Source: Halobacillus hunanensis
GTDB lineage: Bacteria > Bacillota > Bacilli > Bacillales > Halobacillaceae
DNA length: 64,000 nucleotides
Assembly (NCBI RefSeq): GCF_900166655.1
Contig: NZ_FVZB01000006.1
Coordinates: 186,001-250,000, forward strand
Direction of reading: 5' to 3'
This document shows, piece after piece, positions 34,584-43,424 of this stretch (its first letter is position 1; every line of letters starts with the position of its first letter). The notes beneath the pieces are model-generated. The model was not told the DNA's origin, searched no databases, and was given only the letters and a program-made list of their open reading frames with translations. The position numbers and the translations under genes are program-made.

Positions 34584-35075
34584 TTATGCCTTCGAATCAA
34601 ATACAGAGCGCTTTTGCTCCCCGCCTTGAGAAGACGTGCCATAATTCATATTCGTTAAAGACGGCTGCAGCATATCTAAGGACATCGTAATAAACTGCAA
34701 CGATTGCTTCGTCAGCTCCGCATTTAACACTTCCTGCTGTTTCAAATCGGCCAGCACAAGAATGAAAGCATCATAAGCCTCCTTGAGCCGCACCCTCTCC
34801 TGTCCTTCCACAGCCTCAAGCATCTCAGAAACCGTCGGAGCCTCACCAGCAAATCCTGCCGACTCCGCCCAGGCCGCAGCCCTAGCCATCCGCTGCTTCT
34901 CAACCGTATTAATTCCCTGGACATGCTTCCGCTCCTGGACAAGAATATCCTGCAGTGCTTCCGTATCATTCGATTTCAATATTTCCGTCTTCCGCGTCGA
35001 CAAGGCAAGCAGACTTTCATGAAGCTGTTGCAATCGCCCCATCTGCTCTATGATGCTATCGATCGTCACAGTCAT
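34584..35075 (-). CDS. flgN: Flagellar export chaperone FlgN (YvyG)
   Basis: 163 aa helical protein with heptad-like N-terminal coil (IIEQMGRLQQLHESLLALS, RKTEILKSNDTEALQDILVQ). In this position it is the FlgN/YvyG chaperone for FlgK and FlgL. It is 6 bp from flgM and 20 bp from flgK. Confidence 0.9.
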   Translation of the reverse strand: MTVTIDSIIEQMGRLQQLHESLLALSTRKTEILKSNDTEALQDILVQERKHVQGINTVEKQRMARAAAWAESAGFAGEAPTVSEMLEAVEGQERVRLKEAYDAFILVLADLKQQEVLNAELTKQSLQFITMSLDMLQPSLTNMNYGTSSQGGEQKRSVFDSKA

Positions 35076-35081
35076 TCTCCT

Positions 35082-35351
35082 TTATCCCTTTTTCGAAAAG
35101 AAATCAATCATCTTCTTAGCCGTTGCATTCGAATCCACCTGGTACTTACCACTCTCGACAGCCACCTTAATCTCATCCACATGCTTCTGGCGAGCCTCAT
35201 TTTTCTGCTCAGACCCTTGAAGTGCCTTACCCTGGTGAGAAATTTCGACCTTATCCCGCTGACTCTGCATTTGCCTTTGCACATCAGATTGCTGCGTTAT
35301 ATGCTTTTTATAAGGGTTAAAATTAGAATGGTTTGGACCATTGATCTTCAT
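35082..35351 (-). CDS. flgM: Anti-sigma-D factor FlgM
   Basis: 89 aa. Basic, disordered N-terminal half and C-terminal sigma-binding helices (KHVDEIKVAVESGKYQVDSN, AKKMIDFFSKKG) as in FlgM. ATG 35351 has GAGAGG 8 nt upstream; a GTG three codons earlier would have no spacing. FlgM holds sigma-D inactive until hook completion. Its own sigma-D promoter lies at 35386-35412, giving negative feedback. Confidence 0.94.
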   Translation of the reverse strand: MKINGPNHSNFNPYKKHITQQSDVQRQMQSQRDKVEISHQGKALQGSEQKNEARQKHVDEIKVAVESGKYQVDSNATAKKMIDFFSKKG

Positions 35352-35385
35352 TTCATTCACCTCTCGTTCAAAATCATTACTTTAT

Positions 35386-35412
35386 TTATCGGACCGCTTC
35401 TTTGGATGTTTA
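35386..35412 (-). promoter_or_regulatory. Sigma-D promoter of flgM
   Basis: Minus strand TAAA (35412-35409), 15-nt spacer, TCCGATAA (35393-35386). The -35 overlaps the yvyF TAA stop codon, like the hag promoter over csrA. Confidence 0.8.
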
Positions 35413-35838
35413 GACTTTATCCTGCTTAATCGAATAATAAGTCACCTGACCCATATCGTCCTGCCTATTACGCTTCTGAAGCTGCTCCATTTCATCATGC
35501 TTTTGGAGCCCGCGGTCAAATTCACGCCGGCACCCATCACAAAGACGCCCCTCACGAATCTGCGCCCCGCACTTCTCACAATCATACGTCAACTGAGGAA
35601 ACTGAGCCGGATGCAGACGCTTAGACTTTACAAAACTTCGAATCCGAACCTCCTCCACACCCGTTTCCTCAACAATCTCCTGCATATTCGCTGTCCGATT
35701 CCGTTTTTTACGCAAAAACGTGTACACCACCTGAAAGTCACGCTCTTCCTGCTTCACACAATGCGGACAAACAGAAGCCGCCCCCTTCATAAACAATGCA
35801 TGGCACCTCGGACAATTCGCTAAATCAGTCATCTTCAA
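35410..35838 (-). CDS. yvyF: Flagellar operon protein YvyF (zinc-finger)
   Basis: 142 aa with two zinc-ribbon-type cysteine sets: CPRCHALF...CPHC at residues about 8-25 and CEKCGAQIREGRLCDGC at about 87-105, joined by a helical, KaiC/MerR-like middle with VEETGVEEVRIRSFVKS. A conserved companion of flgM in Bacillus (TIGR03826 type); regulatory or export role suspected, not shown. Confidence 0.9.
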   Translation of the reverse strand: MKMTDLANCPRCHALFMKGAASVCPHCVKQEERDFQVVYTFLRKKRNRTANMQEIVEETGVEEVRIRSFVKSKRLHPAQFPQLTYDCEKCGAQIREGRLCDGCRREFDRGLQKHDEMEQLQKRNRQDDMGQVTYYSIKQDKV

Positions 35839-35900
35839 ACTTCCTCCTGTATACCTCTTTTTCTATTATATCGGCAAACTCCCAATAATCCAAAGAGCGA

Positions 35901-36575
35901 TCAGCGAAAAAGTGTAAACGAATAAACAGCCGGACACCCAGATTCCTTTAACAACTTCGCCAAATGCCGCACCGTCACCCCCGTCGTATAAATATCATCT
36001 ACCAGCAGCACAGGCCGTGAAGACCCCCTCATCAACTCAAACGGATTCCCCGCCTCCATCCGCTCCCTGCGCCCACGCTTCGACTGCTTCTCGCTTTCCC
36101 TTCTCGTAAAAAAATCATGAGAATCAAGCCCGAGCAATTGAATAACCGCATCCGATTGATTGAATCCCCGCTCCAGAAGCCGTTGCCCACTAAGCGGAAT
36201 CACCACCGCATCAGCACCCACATCACAAAAGTGCTGGTGATACGTCGTCTGTACAGCCTCAGCAAAGGCCCGGATCAGTATAAAGTCCCCACGATACTTC
36301 CATTTGGCCACGATCTCTTTTGCAAATTCATTATACGCATACACCGCCACATTTTTCTCAAGACATCCTGCGTACACATCTGATTGCTCCCAGCGCTCAC
36401 AGTCATAACAAATCTCTTTCGCATCTTCACGGCCACACTTCGGACAGCCGATCTGATCAATGCGCTTCAATTTACCTGTACATCCTTCACAAATACTCCT
36501 GGTTCTTTGGGGAAGCAAGAACTGGTTCCAACTGACCTGTGCCACAATCTCCTCAAAACAAATCAAACACTTCAT
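35901..36575 (-). CDS. comFC: Competence protein ComFC (phosphoribosyltransferase-like)
   Basis: 224 aa. An N-terminal zinc-binding region (CLICFEE, CEGC, CPKCG, CYDCE) precedes a PRTase fold with the PRPP-binding loop VLLVDDIYTTGVT. Needed for efficient transformation in B. subtilis; ComFC works in DNA uptake with ComFA. Start ATG 36575 overlaps the comFA TGA (ATGA), so translation is coupled. comFB, which separates the two in B. subtilis, is missing. Confidence 0.92.
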   Translation of the reverse strand: MKCLICFEEIVAQVSWNQFLLPQRTRSICEGCTGKLKRIDQIGCPKCGREDAKEICYDCERWEQSDVYAGCLEKNVAVYAYNEFAKEIVAKWKYRGDFILIRAFAEAVQTTYHQHFCDVGADAVVIPLSGQRLLERGFNQSDAVIQLLGLDSHDFFTRRESEKQSKRGRRERMEAGNPFELMRGSSRPVLLVDDIYTTGVTVRHLAKLLKESGCPAVYSFTLFR

Positions 36576-38005
36576 GGGCGCTGTCCCCGCTTGTTCATTC
36601 TCATAATCGCTTCTTGTGCATCAAGCATCGCGTTCGTTTTACCTCTATGAAAATAGATTACCTCACCGGTTGGATCATGAGCACTGCGGCCGGCGCGACC
36701 GGCAATTTGCACGAGAGCTGCCTCGTCAAACACTACATGCCCTGCATCAAGCACATAAACGTCAACAGACGGAAAAGTCACACCTCGCTCGAGGATCGTT
36801 GTCGTTACTAAAATACTGTATTCTTGGTTTCGAAATGCACGGACTTTCTCTTCACGGTCGGGATCTTCTGCATGAACAGAAGTAATAGCAGGATAGATTG
36901 GCTTTAAGATGTCCGTAACTAGCTGGGCATAATCTATAGTTGAAGTAAAAAGCAGAAGCTGTCTGCTCCCAAGCTGCTGAGCCTCTATAACCTGAAGAAT
37001 AGTTTTCGGGAGACGGCGATTAGCCAATTCTTTTCTTAACAAAGGGCTGAGTTTTAACTTCGGAACAGGCAGGGGATGACCATGAAATCTTCTAGCGATG
37101 AATACGGAGGGAAGCTTTTTTTGATGAATCCGTTTCTTCTCTTGCCGTCTTGGAGTGGCCGTTAAATAAAGGAAGCAAGCATCTATCTTAGCTGCTCGTT
37201 TAGAAGCAAATTTTAGAGAGAGGTCGTTATGATAAGGAAAGGCATCAATTTCATCAATAATCATCACATCAAAGGCGTAGGCAAAACGATATAGTTGGTG
37301 TGTAGTTGATATCAACAGCTGGGCATCACCTGATTTTTCCTCACTATCACCATATAAAGCTTGAATCGATACATGTGGGAAAGCTTGTTTGAGCCTTGGA
37401 GTCAGTTCGCGAACGACATCCGTTCGAGGCGTAGCCAGACAAATCCGCTTGCCTGCTTTTAGGGCAGCTGTAAGCCCAGGGAACAACATCTCCGTTTTTC
37501 CTGCCCCACAAACTGCCCAAATCAGCAGCTCGCTTTGACCGTGTTCAATCGCCGAGACAATTTCATCAGCAGCATGTTGCTGCTCTGCCGTCAATTCCCC
37601 TTCCCAGGCACAAGGATTCTCAAGAATTGGCCAGGTGTAGTGAGGACTTCCTCTATATAGAGGTTCGCATTCCATGACACGCCCCATCATAATACAGTTC
37701 CTGCAGTACACACATGATTTTTGACAGGCAGCATGCGGCATGGCAGCAAATAAATACTGCTTATGGTTGCCGCATCGCTTACAAGTAAATCTAGACCTTT
37801 TCTTTTCAATAGCGATCTTACTTTCCATATAACCTTCTGAAATATACCATTGTAATTCTTCATCTGATAAAGGGATTTCTTGTCGGGTCAGCAGTTTTCC
37901 CATCAGCCACCTGGGAGATGACTGTTCAGGGATCGACCGAAGTGGTGCAACTTGCGGAGCAGCAGAGGATTTACGCACGGAGAATAAACGAGTCAGAAAA
38001 ATCAC
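36572..38005 (-). CDS. comFA: Competence helicase/translocase ComFA
   Basis: 477 aa superfamily 2 ATPase that pulls single-stranded DNA into the cell during transformation. N-terminal four-cysteine zinc finger (CKRCGNHKQYLF, CVYCRNC), Walker A VCGAGKTEM, DEID box (IIDEIDAFPY), and helicase motifs TATPRR, LERGVTFPSVDVYV, QIAGRAGRSA. All core motifs are intact. The annotated start is GTG 38005; its spacing from AGGAA is poor, so the exact N-terminus is uncertain. Confidence 0.93.
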   Translation of the reverse strand: MIFLTRLFSVRKSSAAPQVAPLRSIPEQSSPRWLMGKLLTRQEIPLSDEELQWYISEGYMESKIAIEKKRSRFTCKRCGNHKQYLFAAMPHAACQKSCVYCRNCIMMGRVMECEPLYRGSPHYTWPILENPCAWEGELTAEQQHAADEIVSAIEHGQSELLIWAVCGAGKTEMLFPGLTAALKAGKRICLATPRTDVVRELTPRLKQAFPHVSIQALYGDSEEKSGDAQLLISTTHQLYRFAYAFDVMIIDEIDAFPYHNDLSLKFASKRAAKIDACFLYLTATPRRQEKKRIHQKKLPSVFIARRFHGHPLPVPKLKLSPLLRKELANRRLPKTILQVIEAQQLGSRQLLLFTSTIDYAQLVTDILKPIYPAITSVHAEDPDREEKVRAFRNQEYSILVTTTILERGVTFPSVDVYVLDAGHVVFDEAALVQIAGRAGRSAHDPTGEVIYFHRGKTNAMLDAQEAIMRMNKRGQRP

Positions 38006-38038
38006 TTCCTATTCTATTTTTATAAAGAAACTTGTAGA

Positions 38039-38069
38039 GGCTGGGACATAACTAAATTTTGTCCCAGCC
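38039..38069. terminator. GGCTGGGAC hairpin between degV and comFA
   Basis: Stem GGCTGGGAC / GTCCCAGCC with a 13-nt loop, of the GAGGCTGGGAC type common between Firmicute genes. No long T tail on either strand, so the termination strength is unclear. Confidence 0.5.
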
Positions 38070-38082
38070 CAATTAGACTCAC

Positions 38083-38928
38083 TTAAGACTTCTTATACCA
38101 GCCAATGCCCATAGCTCCCTCACCGAGATGTGACCCAATGACAGGACCAAAGTAACTTACGGTCACCTCGACATTCTCAAACTGCTCTTCAATAGCGGTT
38201 TTGATTTGTTCGGCTTCCTGAGGTTGATTGGCATGAATGACACTTGCCTGGAAGGTACCTTCTTCAGTTATATCTTCTTCAAACAACGTCAGAATTCGTT
38301 TAAGAGCTTTTTTACGCGTTCTTATTTTTTCAAATGGAACGATTTTCGTATCGACAAAATGAAGAACAGGTTTCACTTGCAGAAGGCTCCCTACGAAAGC
38401 TTGAGCCCCATTCAGCCTTCCTCCTCTATGTAAATGGCTTAAATCGTCAGCCATAAAATAGGCTTGCATGGACAATTTCATCTCTTCTAATCTAGCAATA
38501 ATCTGCTGTGGTGTTCCGCCATTGTTGGCTAGTTCAGCAGCTTCTATCGCATAGAAGCCCTGCATAAGGCAGCTAATTTCGGAATCAAACACGTGCACAT
38601 CAAGGTCGTCTACCATTTCACTTGCAGCCACCATTCCTTGATACGTTCCGCTAATCCCGCTTGAGAGGTGAATCGCTACCACTGCATCAAAATCACGAGC
38701 TAACTCCTCTAGTCTTTCCGCCATCAGTCCGGTAGCAGGCTGTGATGTTTTGGGCAGTTCCTCGTGTTCTTTGACCATATCATAGAAGTCATCAGCCGTA
38801 ATGTCGACTTCTTCCTGGTAGGACTCCTGGCCAAATATTACGTTCAAAGGCACCATATGGATTCTATTAGACTGACGTACTTTCTTAGGTATGTAAGCTG
38901 TACTATCCGTAAGCACCGCTGTTTTCAT
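38083..38928 (-). CDS. degV: DegV-family fatty-acid-binding protein
   Basis: 281 aa from ATG 38928 (MKTAVLTDSTAYIPKK) with GGAGGAG at 9 nt; a TTG start at 38946 lies inside that ribosome site. The DegV fold carries the TSQPATG (lipid-carboxylate contact) and HLSSGISGTY motifs. Related proteins (FakB) present fatty acids to a kinase. The gene normally sits beside degS-degU in Bacillus, and the name comes from that position. Downstream is a GGCTGGGAC hairpin. Confidence 0.9.
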   Translation of the reverse strand: MKTAVLTDSTAYIPKKVRQSNRIHMVPLNVIFGQESYQEEVDITADDFYDMVKEHEELPKTSQPATGLMAERLEELARDFDAVVAIHLSSGISGTYQGMVAASEMVDDLDVHVFDSEISCLMQGFYAIEAAELANNGGTPQQIIARLEEMKLSMQAYFMADDLSHLHRGGRLNGAQAFVGSLLQVKPVLHFVDTKIVPFEKIRTRKKALKRILTLFEEDITEEGTFQASVIHANQPQEAEQIKTAIEEQFENVEVTVSYFGPVIGSHLGEGAMGIGWYKKS

Positions 38929-39068
38929 AGGATTGATCTCCTCCAATCTATTGTTAAACTATATGTATAGCTTGTCACGTTTTTCTATACCTACATTTTA
39001 CACCAAGCCCTCATGCAATGCACCTACAATATGGAAAAGACGCGTTCTATTCACTATATACTTGGTTA

Positions 39069-39195
39069 GGGAGTTATCCTATTAAGATAAGGCGCTATCG
39101 CTCAGAGGCAGGGCGTTATCTCCATCCGTTAAGGGAGTATCTAACATAGGTGGGGCTCTATCACGATTCAATAAGTCGTTATCCCCTGAATCTTA
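39069..39195. repeat. Six-copy degenerate array with exact 21-bp period
   Basis: The motif GGxGxTATC recurs with its final C at 39078, 39099, 39120, 39141, 39162 and 39183, exactly 21 bp apart each time, while the 12 bp between motifs are unrelated. It lies in the 370-bp gap between degU and degV. On the minus strand the frame reads heptads starting with Asp (DNDLLNR, DRAPPML, DTPLTDG, DNALPLS, DSALS-stop), with no ribosome site seen. Confidence 0.75.
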
Positions 39196-39271
39196 TCGCT
39201 AAACCCCCGACGGAACCTCAACAATCAGAAAAGAAATCACCTTAATCGACTGTAAAAGTTTCTTAAGCAAT

Positions 39272-39313
39272 AGATAAGGGATCTGAAGTAATTTCTCTTC
39301 AGATCCCTTATCT
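39272..39313 (-). terminator. Long hairpin terminator after degU
   Basis: A perfect 17-bp stem AGATAAGGGATCTGAAG / CTTCAGATCCCTTATCT with an 8-nt loop, just 3' of the degU stop. Tail only weakly T-rich. Confidence 0.75.
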
Positions 39314-39319
39314 TCTAGT

Positions 39320-39997
39320 TTATACGACTTCCACCCAGCCGTTCTTAATTGCCGTCACAACAGCTTGCGTACGATCGTTCACGTTCATTTTCTGTAGAAT
39401 ATTGCTAACATGGTTTTTAACCGTCTTTTCACTAATATATAACGCTTCAGCTACGCCGCGATTGCTGTTTCCGTCAGCCAAAAGCTGCAATACTTCACAT
39501 TCACGTCTAGTTAAAAGATGAAGCGGCTTTCTGTACTCAATCGCGCGGTAAGCGTTGCCTTCCTTCGTCTCTGACAACCTGCGATATTCAGCGACCAGGT
39601 TATGAGTCACTTTTGGATGTAAGTATGAACCGCCCTCACTTACAACTTTAATCGCATCGATCAGTGCATCGGAATCCATTTCTTTCAACAAGTAGCCCTG
39701 TGCCCCTGTTTTCAATGCATGCGTTACATAGTTTTCGTCGTCATGAATCGACAAAATAATGATCTTTAAATCTGGGTATCTACTAGTAATTTCCGCTGTT
39801 GCTTCCACACCGTTCATACTTGGCATATTAATGTCCATCAATACGATATCCGGATTATTTTCTTCGATCAGCTCCAACGCTACATCGCCATCGTCTCCTT
39901 CGGCAACTACCTCAAAGCTCGTTTCAAAATCGAGGATACGCTTTACGCCTTCACGGAATAATTTATGATCATCAATCAAGACTATTTTTGTCGTCAT
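39320..39997 (-). CDS. degU: Response regulator DegU
   Basis: 225 aa NarL/LuxR-type. Phospho-acceptor Asp55 in [10 protein letters not shown], Lys in the receiver end, and a C-terminal HTH ([38 protein letters not shown]). DegU controls the transition between motility, competence, exoenzymes and biofilm. It is 163 bp from degS; the gap may hold a separate promoter. Confidence 0.96.
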   Translation of the reverse strand: MTTKIVLIDDHKLFREGVKRILDFETSFEVVAEGDDGDVALELIEENNPDIVLMDINMPSMNGVEATAEITSRYPDLKIIILSIHDDENYVTHALKTGAQGYLLKEMDSDALIDAIKVVSEGGSYLHPKVTHNLVAEYRRLSETKEGNAYRAIEYRKPLHLLTRRECEVLQLLADGNSNRGVAEALYISEKTVKNHVSNILQKMNVNDRTQAVVTAIKNGWVEVV

Positions 39998-40160
39998 GAA
40001 TCTTCCTCCTAATTATTACATTCGATTGTTTTGCTGGTTTACTAGAATACGAATGAGAATCGTCTCATATTTTTCTCTGTTTAATATGTTTTCGTTCATT
40101 ACCCTAATCCTATTTCCTATTATAAACGATTCAAGTCTTTTTACATAGTTGAATTAAAGA

Positions 40161-41300
40161 TTAACTAGTAATTGGAATTTGAATCATGACGATGGTCCCT
40201 TGACCTTCTGAGGAATCTATTTTCAATTCCCCATGCACCATGTCTACACGTTCCCGCATACCCATGAGGCCGAAGGATTTCTCTTTTTTTATAGCCGGGT
40301 CAAAGCCCTTTCCATCATCTTTAATTAAAATGTTCGCATTCTCGGGCTTCATTTCTATGGCTACGTGGATTTCAGAAGGCTCTGCATGCTTCACAGCGTT
40401 CTGAACAGCTTCTTGAATCAGCCGAAATAAAGCCACCTCATACTTACTTTCAAGTCTTCGCTCATCTCCCATCGAAGTAAAGGAAATCTTGATGTTATTA
40501 TACTCTTCAGTTGTGGCTAAGTATTTCTTTAGGGTGGGCACCAGACCTAAATCATCTAATGCCATTGGACGAAGATCATAAATAATACGACGCACTTCAT
40601 AAAGTGCAGATCGCACAAGTTTACGAACATTCTTCATCTCATCAAGGGCTTCTTTAATTCCCCGCTCGTTAAAAGTCCGCTCCACTAAGTCGGAACGAAG
40701 CATTACATTAGCCAGCATTTGTGCCGGTCCATCATGAATTTCCCGGGAAAGCCTTCTGCGTTCTTCTTCTTGTGCTTCAATAATTTGCAAGCCGAATTCC
40801 TGTCTTTCCTGGGCTGATTCTAAAGCGTCAGTCACATGTTTAAAGTCTTCTGTTAAGTAATTCAACACAATAGAAATTTTGCCCGCTAAAGCTTCCGCAC
40901 GTTGAATCGTATCATCCAGGCTGCGCAGTCGAAATTCAATCTCCTGACGCCTGATTCTCAGCTGTTTTTCTTTTTCCCTGGTCATGGATAAATCCATTTG
41001 CAAGGAATGAGTTTGTTCATAAACTTTACGAATTTCATGTTCTGAATACTGTTGAAATTGCTTGCTGACTTCCGACAATCGATTTTTAGATAGCCGAACC
41101 TTTTGATCAAGAAGGTCCCCGTCCTCAATTAAGTCAGTTACCTGCTCTTTGATACGGAGTAATTCTTTGTTCAGTTTCTCAAATTCGCTTCGGGAGTCTT
41201 CACCAATCTGGAAAATTTCATCTTTACTGTTCGTAACGGTATCGACCATTTCCCTGATTACATAGTCGAGTTCTTTATTCCCAGATCCATTCTCTTTCAT
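40161..41300 (-). CDS. degS: Sensor histidine kinase DegS
   Basis: 379 aa cytoplasmic kinase. A long N-terminal coiled coil (about 30-175), the HisKA_3 phospho-acceptor His189 in REIHDGPAQM, then the HATPase with NAVKHAEPSEI, DDGKGFD and GLMGMRERVDM. No membrane segment, as in B. subtilis DegS, which responds to cytoplasmic signals. Partner of DegU. Confidence 0.96.
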   Translation of the reverse strand: MKENGSGNKELDYVIREMVDTVTNSKDEIFQIGEDSRSEFEKLNKELLRIKEQVTDLIEDGDLLDQKVRLSKNRLSEVSKQFQQYSEHEIRKVYEQTHSLQMDLSMTREKEKQLRIRRQEIEFRLRSLDDTIQRAEALAGKISIVLNYLTEDFKHVTDALESAQERQEFGLQIIEAQEEERRRLSREIHDGPAQMLANVMLRSDLVERTFNERGIKEALDEMKNVRKLVRSALYEVRRIIYDLRPMALDDLGLVPTLKKYLATTEEYNNIKISFTSMGDERRLESKYEVALFRLIQEAVQNAVKHAEPSEIHVAIEMKPENANILIKDDGKGFDPAIKKEKSFGLMGMRERVDMVHGELKIDSSEGQGTIVMIQIPITS

Positions 41301-41468
41301 AACAAGTCTCCTCCATCAATATTCACATACTCATTCGATTGACCTACGTCAATTTGTGGGGGTTATGCGAAAAACCACTATATTTTTTCTCTATTCTTGT
41401 TTGATCTACATTTGCCCATACCTATAAAGTCGTTATATAATAAAATCTTAGGAGGTTCAACTAAAACC

Positions 41469-42107
41469 ATGTTAGAAAGCTATTATACCGTAAATTATCT
41501 AGGATCCGAAGAGCTGACAATACAGAAATCCCGATTTATCGGGCATGTTAAACGTTGTGAGACAGAGGATGAAGCTCAATCCTTCATAGAATCTATGAAG
41601 AAACAATATAAAGATGCTACACATAACTGTTCAGCTTATATGATAGGCGAACACGATCTCATACAAAAAGCCAACGACGATGGTGAACCAAGCGGGACAG
41701 CAGGAGTACCTATGCTTGAAGTCCTTAAAAAGATGGGACTTAAGGATACGGCAGTCGTTGTCACTCGTTACTTTGGAGGAACGAAGCTTGGGGCAGGCGG
41801 ATTGATACGTGCTTACTCCAGTACAACTTCTGAAGCCATTAAGGCGACAGGTGTAGTTAAAAGAGAGCTCATGCAAACGATGAAAGTCTCCATTGACTAC
41901 ACGCTGCTCGGTAAAGTGGAAAATGAGATCAGACATTCAACCTATCATTTAGACGAGATTCATTACTTAGAAAAAGTCGAAATAGACGTTAAAGTCGAAA
42001 CCAATCAAACTACAGCATTCGAAACCTGGATCACCAATTTAACAAGTGGTCAAGCTCTGATTGACAAGGGAGAATGCAATTATTCAGATACCCCCATTTC
42101 TTTGTGA
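41469..42107 (+). CDS. YigZ/IMPACT-family protein (YvyE)
   Basis: 212 aa from ATG 41469 (MLESYYTVNYLGSEELT), with AGGAGG 13 nt upstream; the frame opens earlier at TTG 41397 but without a site. YigZ domain with KSRFIGHV, ATHNCSAYMIG, DDGEPSGTAGVPML, VTRYFGGTKLGAGGL, and a C-terminal ferredoxin-like half. Often beside degS in Bacillus; the family affects translation-related stress in eukaryotes, bacterial function unclear. Confidence 0.9.
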   Translation: MLESYYTVNYLGSEELTIQKSRFIGHVKRCETEDEAQSFIESMKKQYKDATHNCSAYMIGEHDLIQKANDDGEPSGTAGVPMLEVLKKMGLKDTAVVVTRYFGGTKLGAGGLIRAYSSTTSEAIKATGVVKRELMQTMKVSIDYTLLGKVENEIRHSTYHLDEIHYLEKVEIDVKVETNQTTAFETWITNLTSGQALIDKGECNYSDTPISL

Positions 42108-42154
42108 AAGGGTTGTTTTTGAAGATCGTTACTTTTTGAAGGGGAAGATTTGTT

Positions 42155-43180
42155 ATGAAGAGAAGTAAGTTGAAGATATTCTTATGGTCACTGGCTGCAC
42201 TCCTCCTTATATTTGTAGGAGCCACAGTTGGGTATGCAGCCTATTTAACGGATAAAGCACGGGAAGTAGCTAAAGAATCGCACGATACATTAGAACGCGG
42301 TGGTAAATCCGACATGCGTACTGAAGCAGTTCAGCCTGAATTTGACAATACTTCAATTTTGTTCCTCGGGGTCGATGATAGTAATACGCGATCCAATGGG
42401 AATCCCTCTGGACACACCAGCCGTTCTGACGCCCTAGTGTTGGCTACTTTCAACGATGAAGAAAAGTCTGTTAAGTTATTGAGCATTCCACGGGATTCAT
42501 ATGTTTATATTCCAGAAGTCGGGTATCGAGACAAGATTACACATGCACACGCATTTGGAGGAACAGATGCGACAGTAAAAACAGTGGAAAACTTTCTGGA
42601 TGTTCCAGTTGACTACTACGTCCGGTTGAATTTCAACTCGTTCATTGAAGTTATTAACGCTCTTGGCGGCGTCAAATTTAATGTCCCGTTTGACTTAACG
42701 GAGCAAAACAGTGAAGACACAGAAGGCGCTATTCACTTAGGAGAAGGGTTTCAAACCGTTACAGGTGAAGAAGCTCTGGCATTAGTACGTTCCCGTCAAT
42801 ATGACAGTGATTTAGCACGTGGTGAACGCCAAATGAAAATGATAGAAGCTATCATAGACAAAGCTTCCCAAGTTGGTTCCATTACTAATTACAGTAAAGT
42901 AATTGAATCAATCGGAAATAACCTGAAAACGAACCTTACCTTCTCAGAAATGACAGCGTATAAAGACTATGTCCTTCAACAGAATGGATTGGACTTTGAA
43001 GAAATGCAGCTTAATGGTCAAGGAACTTACATTGATGGAGTTTGGTACTACAAAGTAAATCAGACGAGCCTGCTAAATGTTCAGAACTCCCTTCAAGCTC
43101 ACTTAGGAATAAATCACTCATCAAATAATAACTCATTTGCTGGGGACAATCAGGAAGATTCCTACGACTCCCTACAATAA
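42155..43180 (+). CDS. LytR-CpsA-Psr (LCP) family wall teichoic acid ligase
   Basis: 341 aa, single N-terminal membrane anchor (about 8-30), LCP catalytic domain outside (ILFLGVDDSNTR, SRSDALVLATFN, LLSIPRDSYVYIP, ALALVRSRQYDSDLARGERQM). LCP proteins transfer polymers such as teichoic acid from undecaprenyl phosphate to peptidoglycan; TagU (LytR) in B. subtilis sits near this point. Its location upstream of tag genes agrees. The C-terminus is Asn/Ser-rich. Followed by a strong terminator. Confidence 0.92.
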   Translation: MKRSKLKIFLWSLAALLLIFVGATVGYAAYLTDKAREVAKESHDTLERGGKSDMRTEAVQPEFDNTSILFLGVDDSNTRSNGNPSGHTSRSDALVLATFNDEEKSVKLLSIPRDSYVYIPEVGYRDKITHAHAFGGTDATVKTVENFLDVPVDYYVRLNFNSFIEVINALGGVKFNVPFDLTEQNSEDTEGAIHLGEGFQTVTGEEALALVRSRQYDSDLARGERQMKMIEAIIDKASQVGSITNYSKVIESIGNNLKTNLTFSEMTAYKDYVLQQNGLDFEEMQLNGQGTYIDGVWYYKVNQTSLLNVQNSLQAHLGINHSSNNNSFAGDNQEDSYDSLQ

Positions 43181-43239
43181 GTTAAATATTCCCCGGGAAA
43201 TATCGTCAAAATGAATGTCAATGTAACAAAAAGCAACGT

Positions 43240-43278
43240 AAAACCTACTTCATGCTCAATGTCCATGAAGTAGGTTTT
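43240..43278 (+). terminator. Rho-independent terminator of the LCP gene
   Basis: Stem AAAACCTACTTCATG / CATGAAGTAGGTTTT with a 9-nt loop. Confidence 0.88.
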
Positions 43279-43424
43279 GTTATTTGTAAGTTTATTTTGT
43301 TGCTTTTTCGTGAATAGAAGAGAAGTGACTACAATTATGCAGAGAAGAGTGATAAATGCTAAATTGCACAGAATAACTTAAGAACCAAAGAAGTTAACTA
43401 AATCATAGGGGGCTTTATTTTTTC

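Noticed and set aside
38006-38082. ComK box upstream of comFA
   Set aside because: No pair of AAAA-N5-TTTT motifs with correct spacing is seen in the short gap.
39069-39195. Periodic array as a CRISPR
   Set aside because: The conserved core is only about 9 bp and the variable part 12 bp; no repeat of 24-37 bp and no cas genes.
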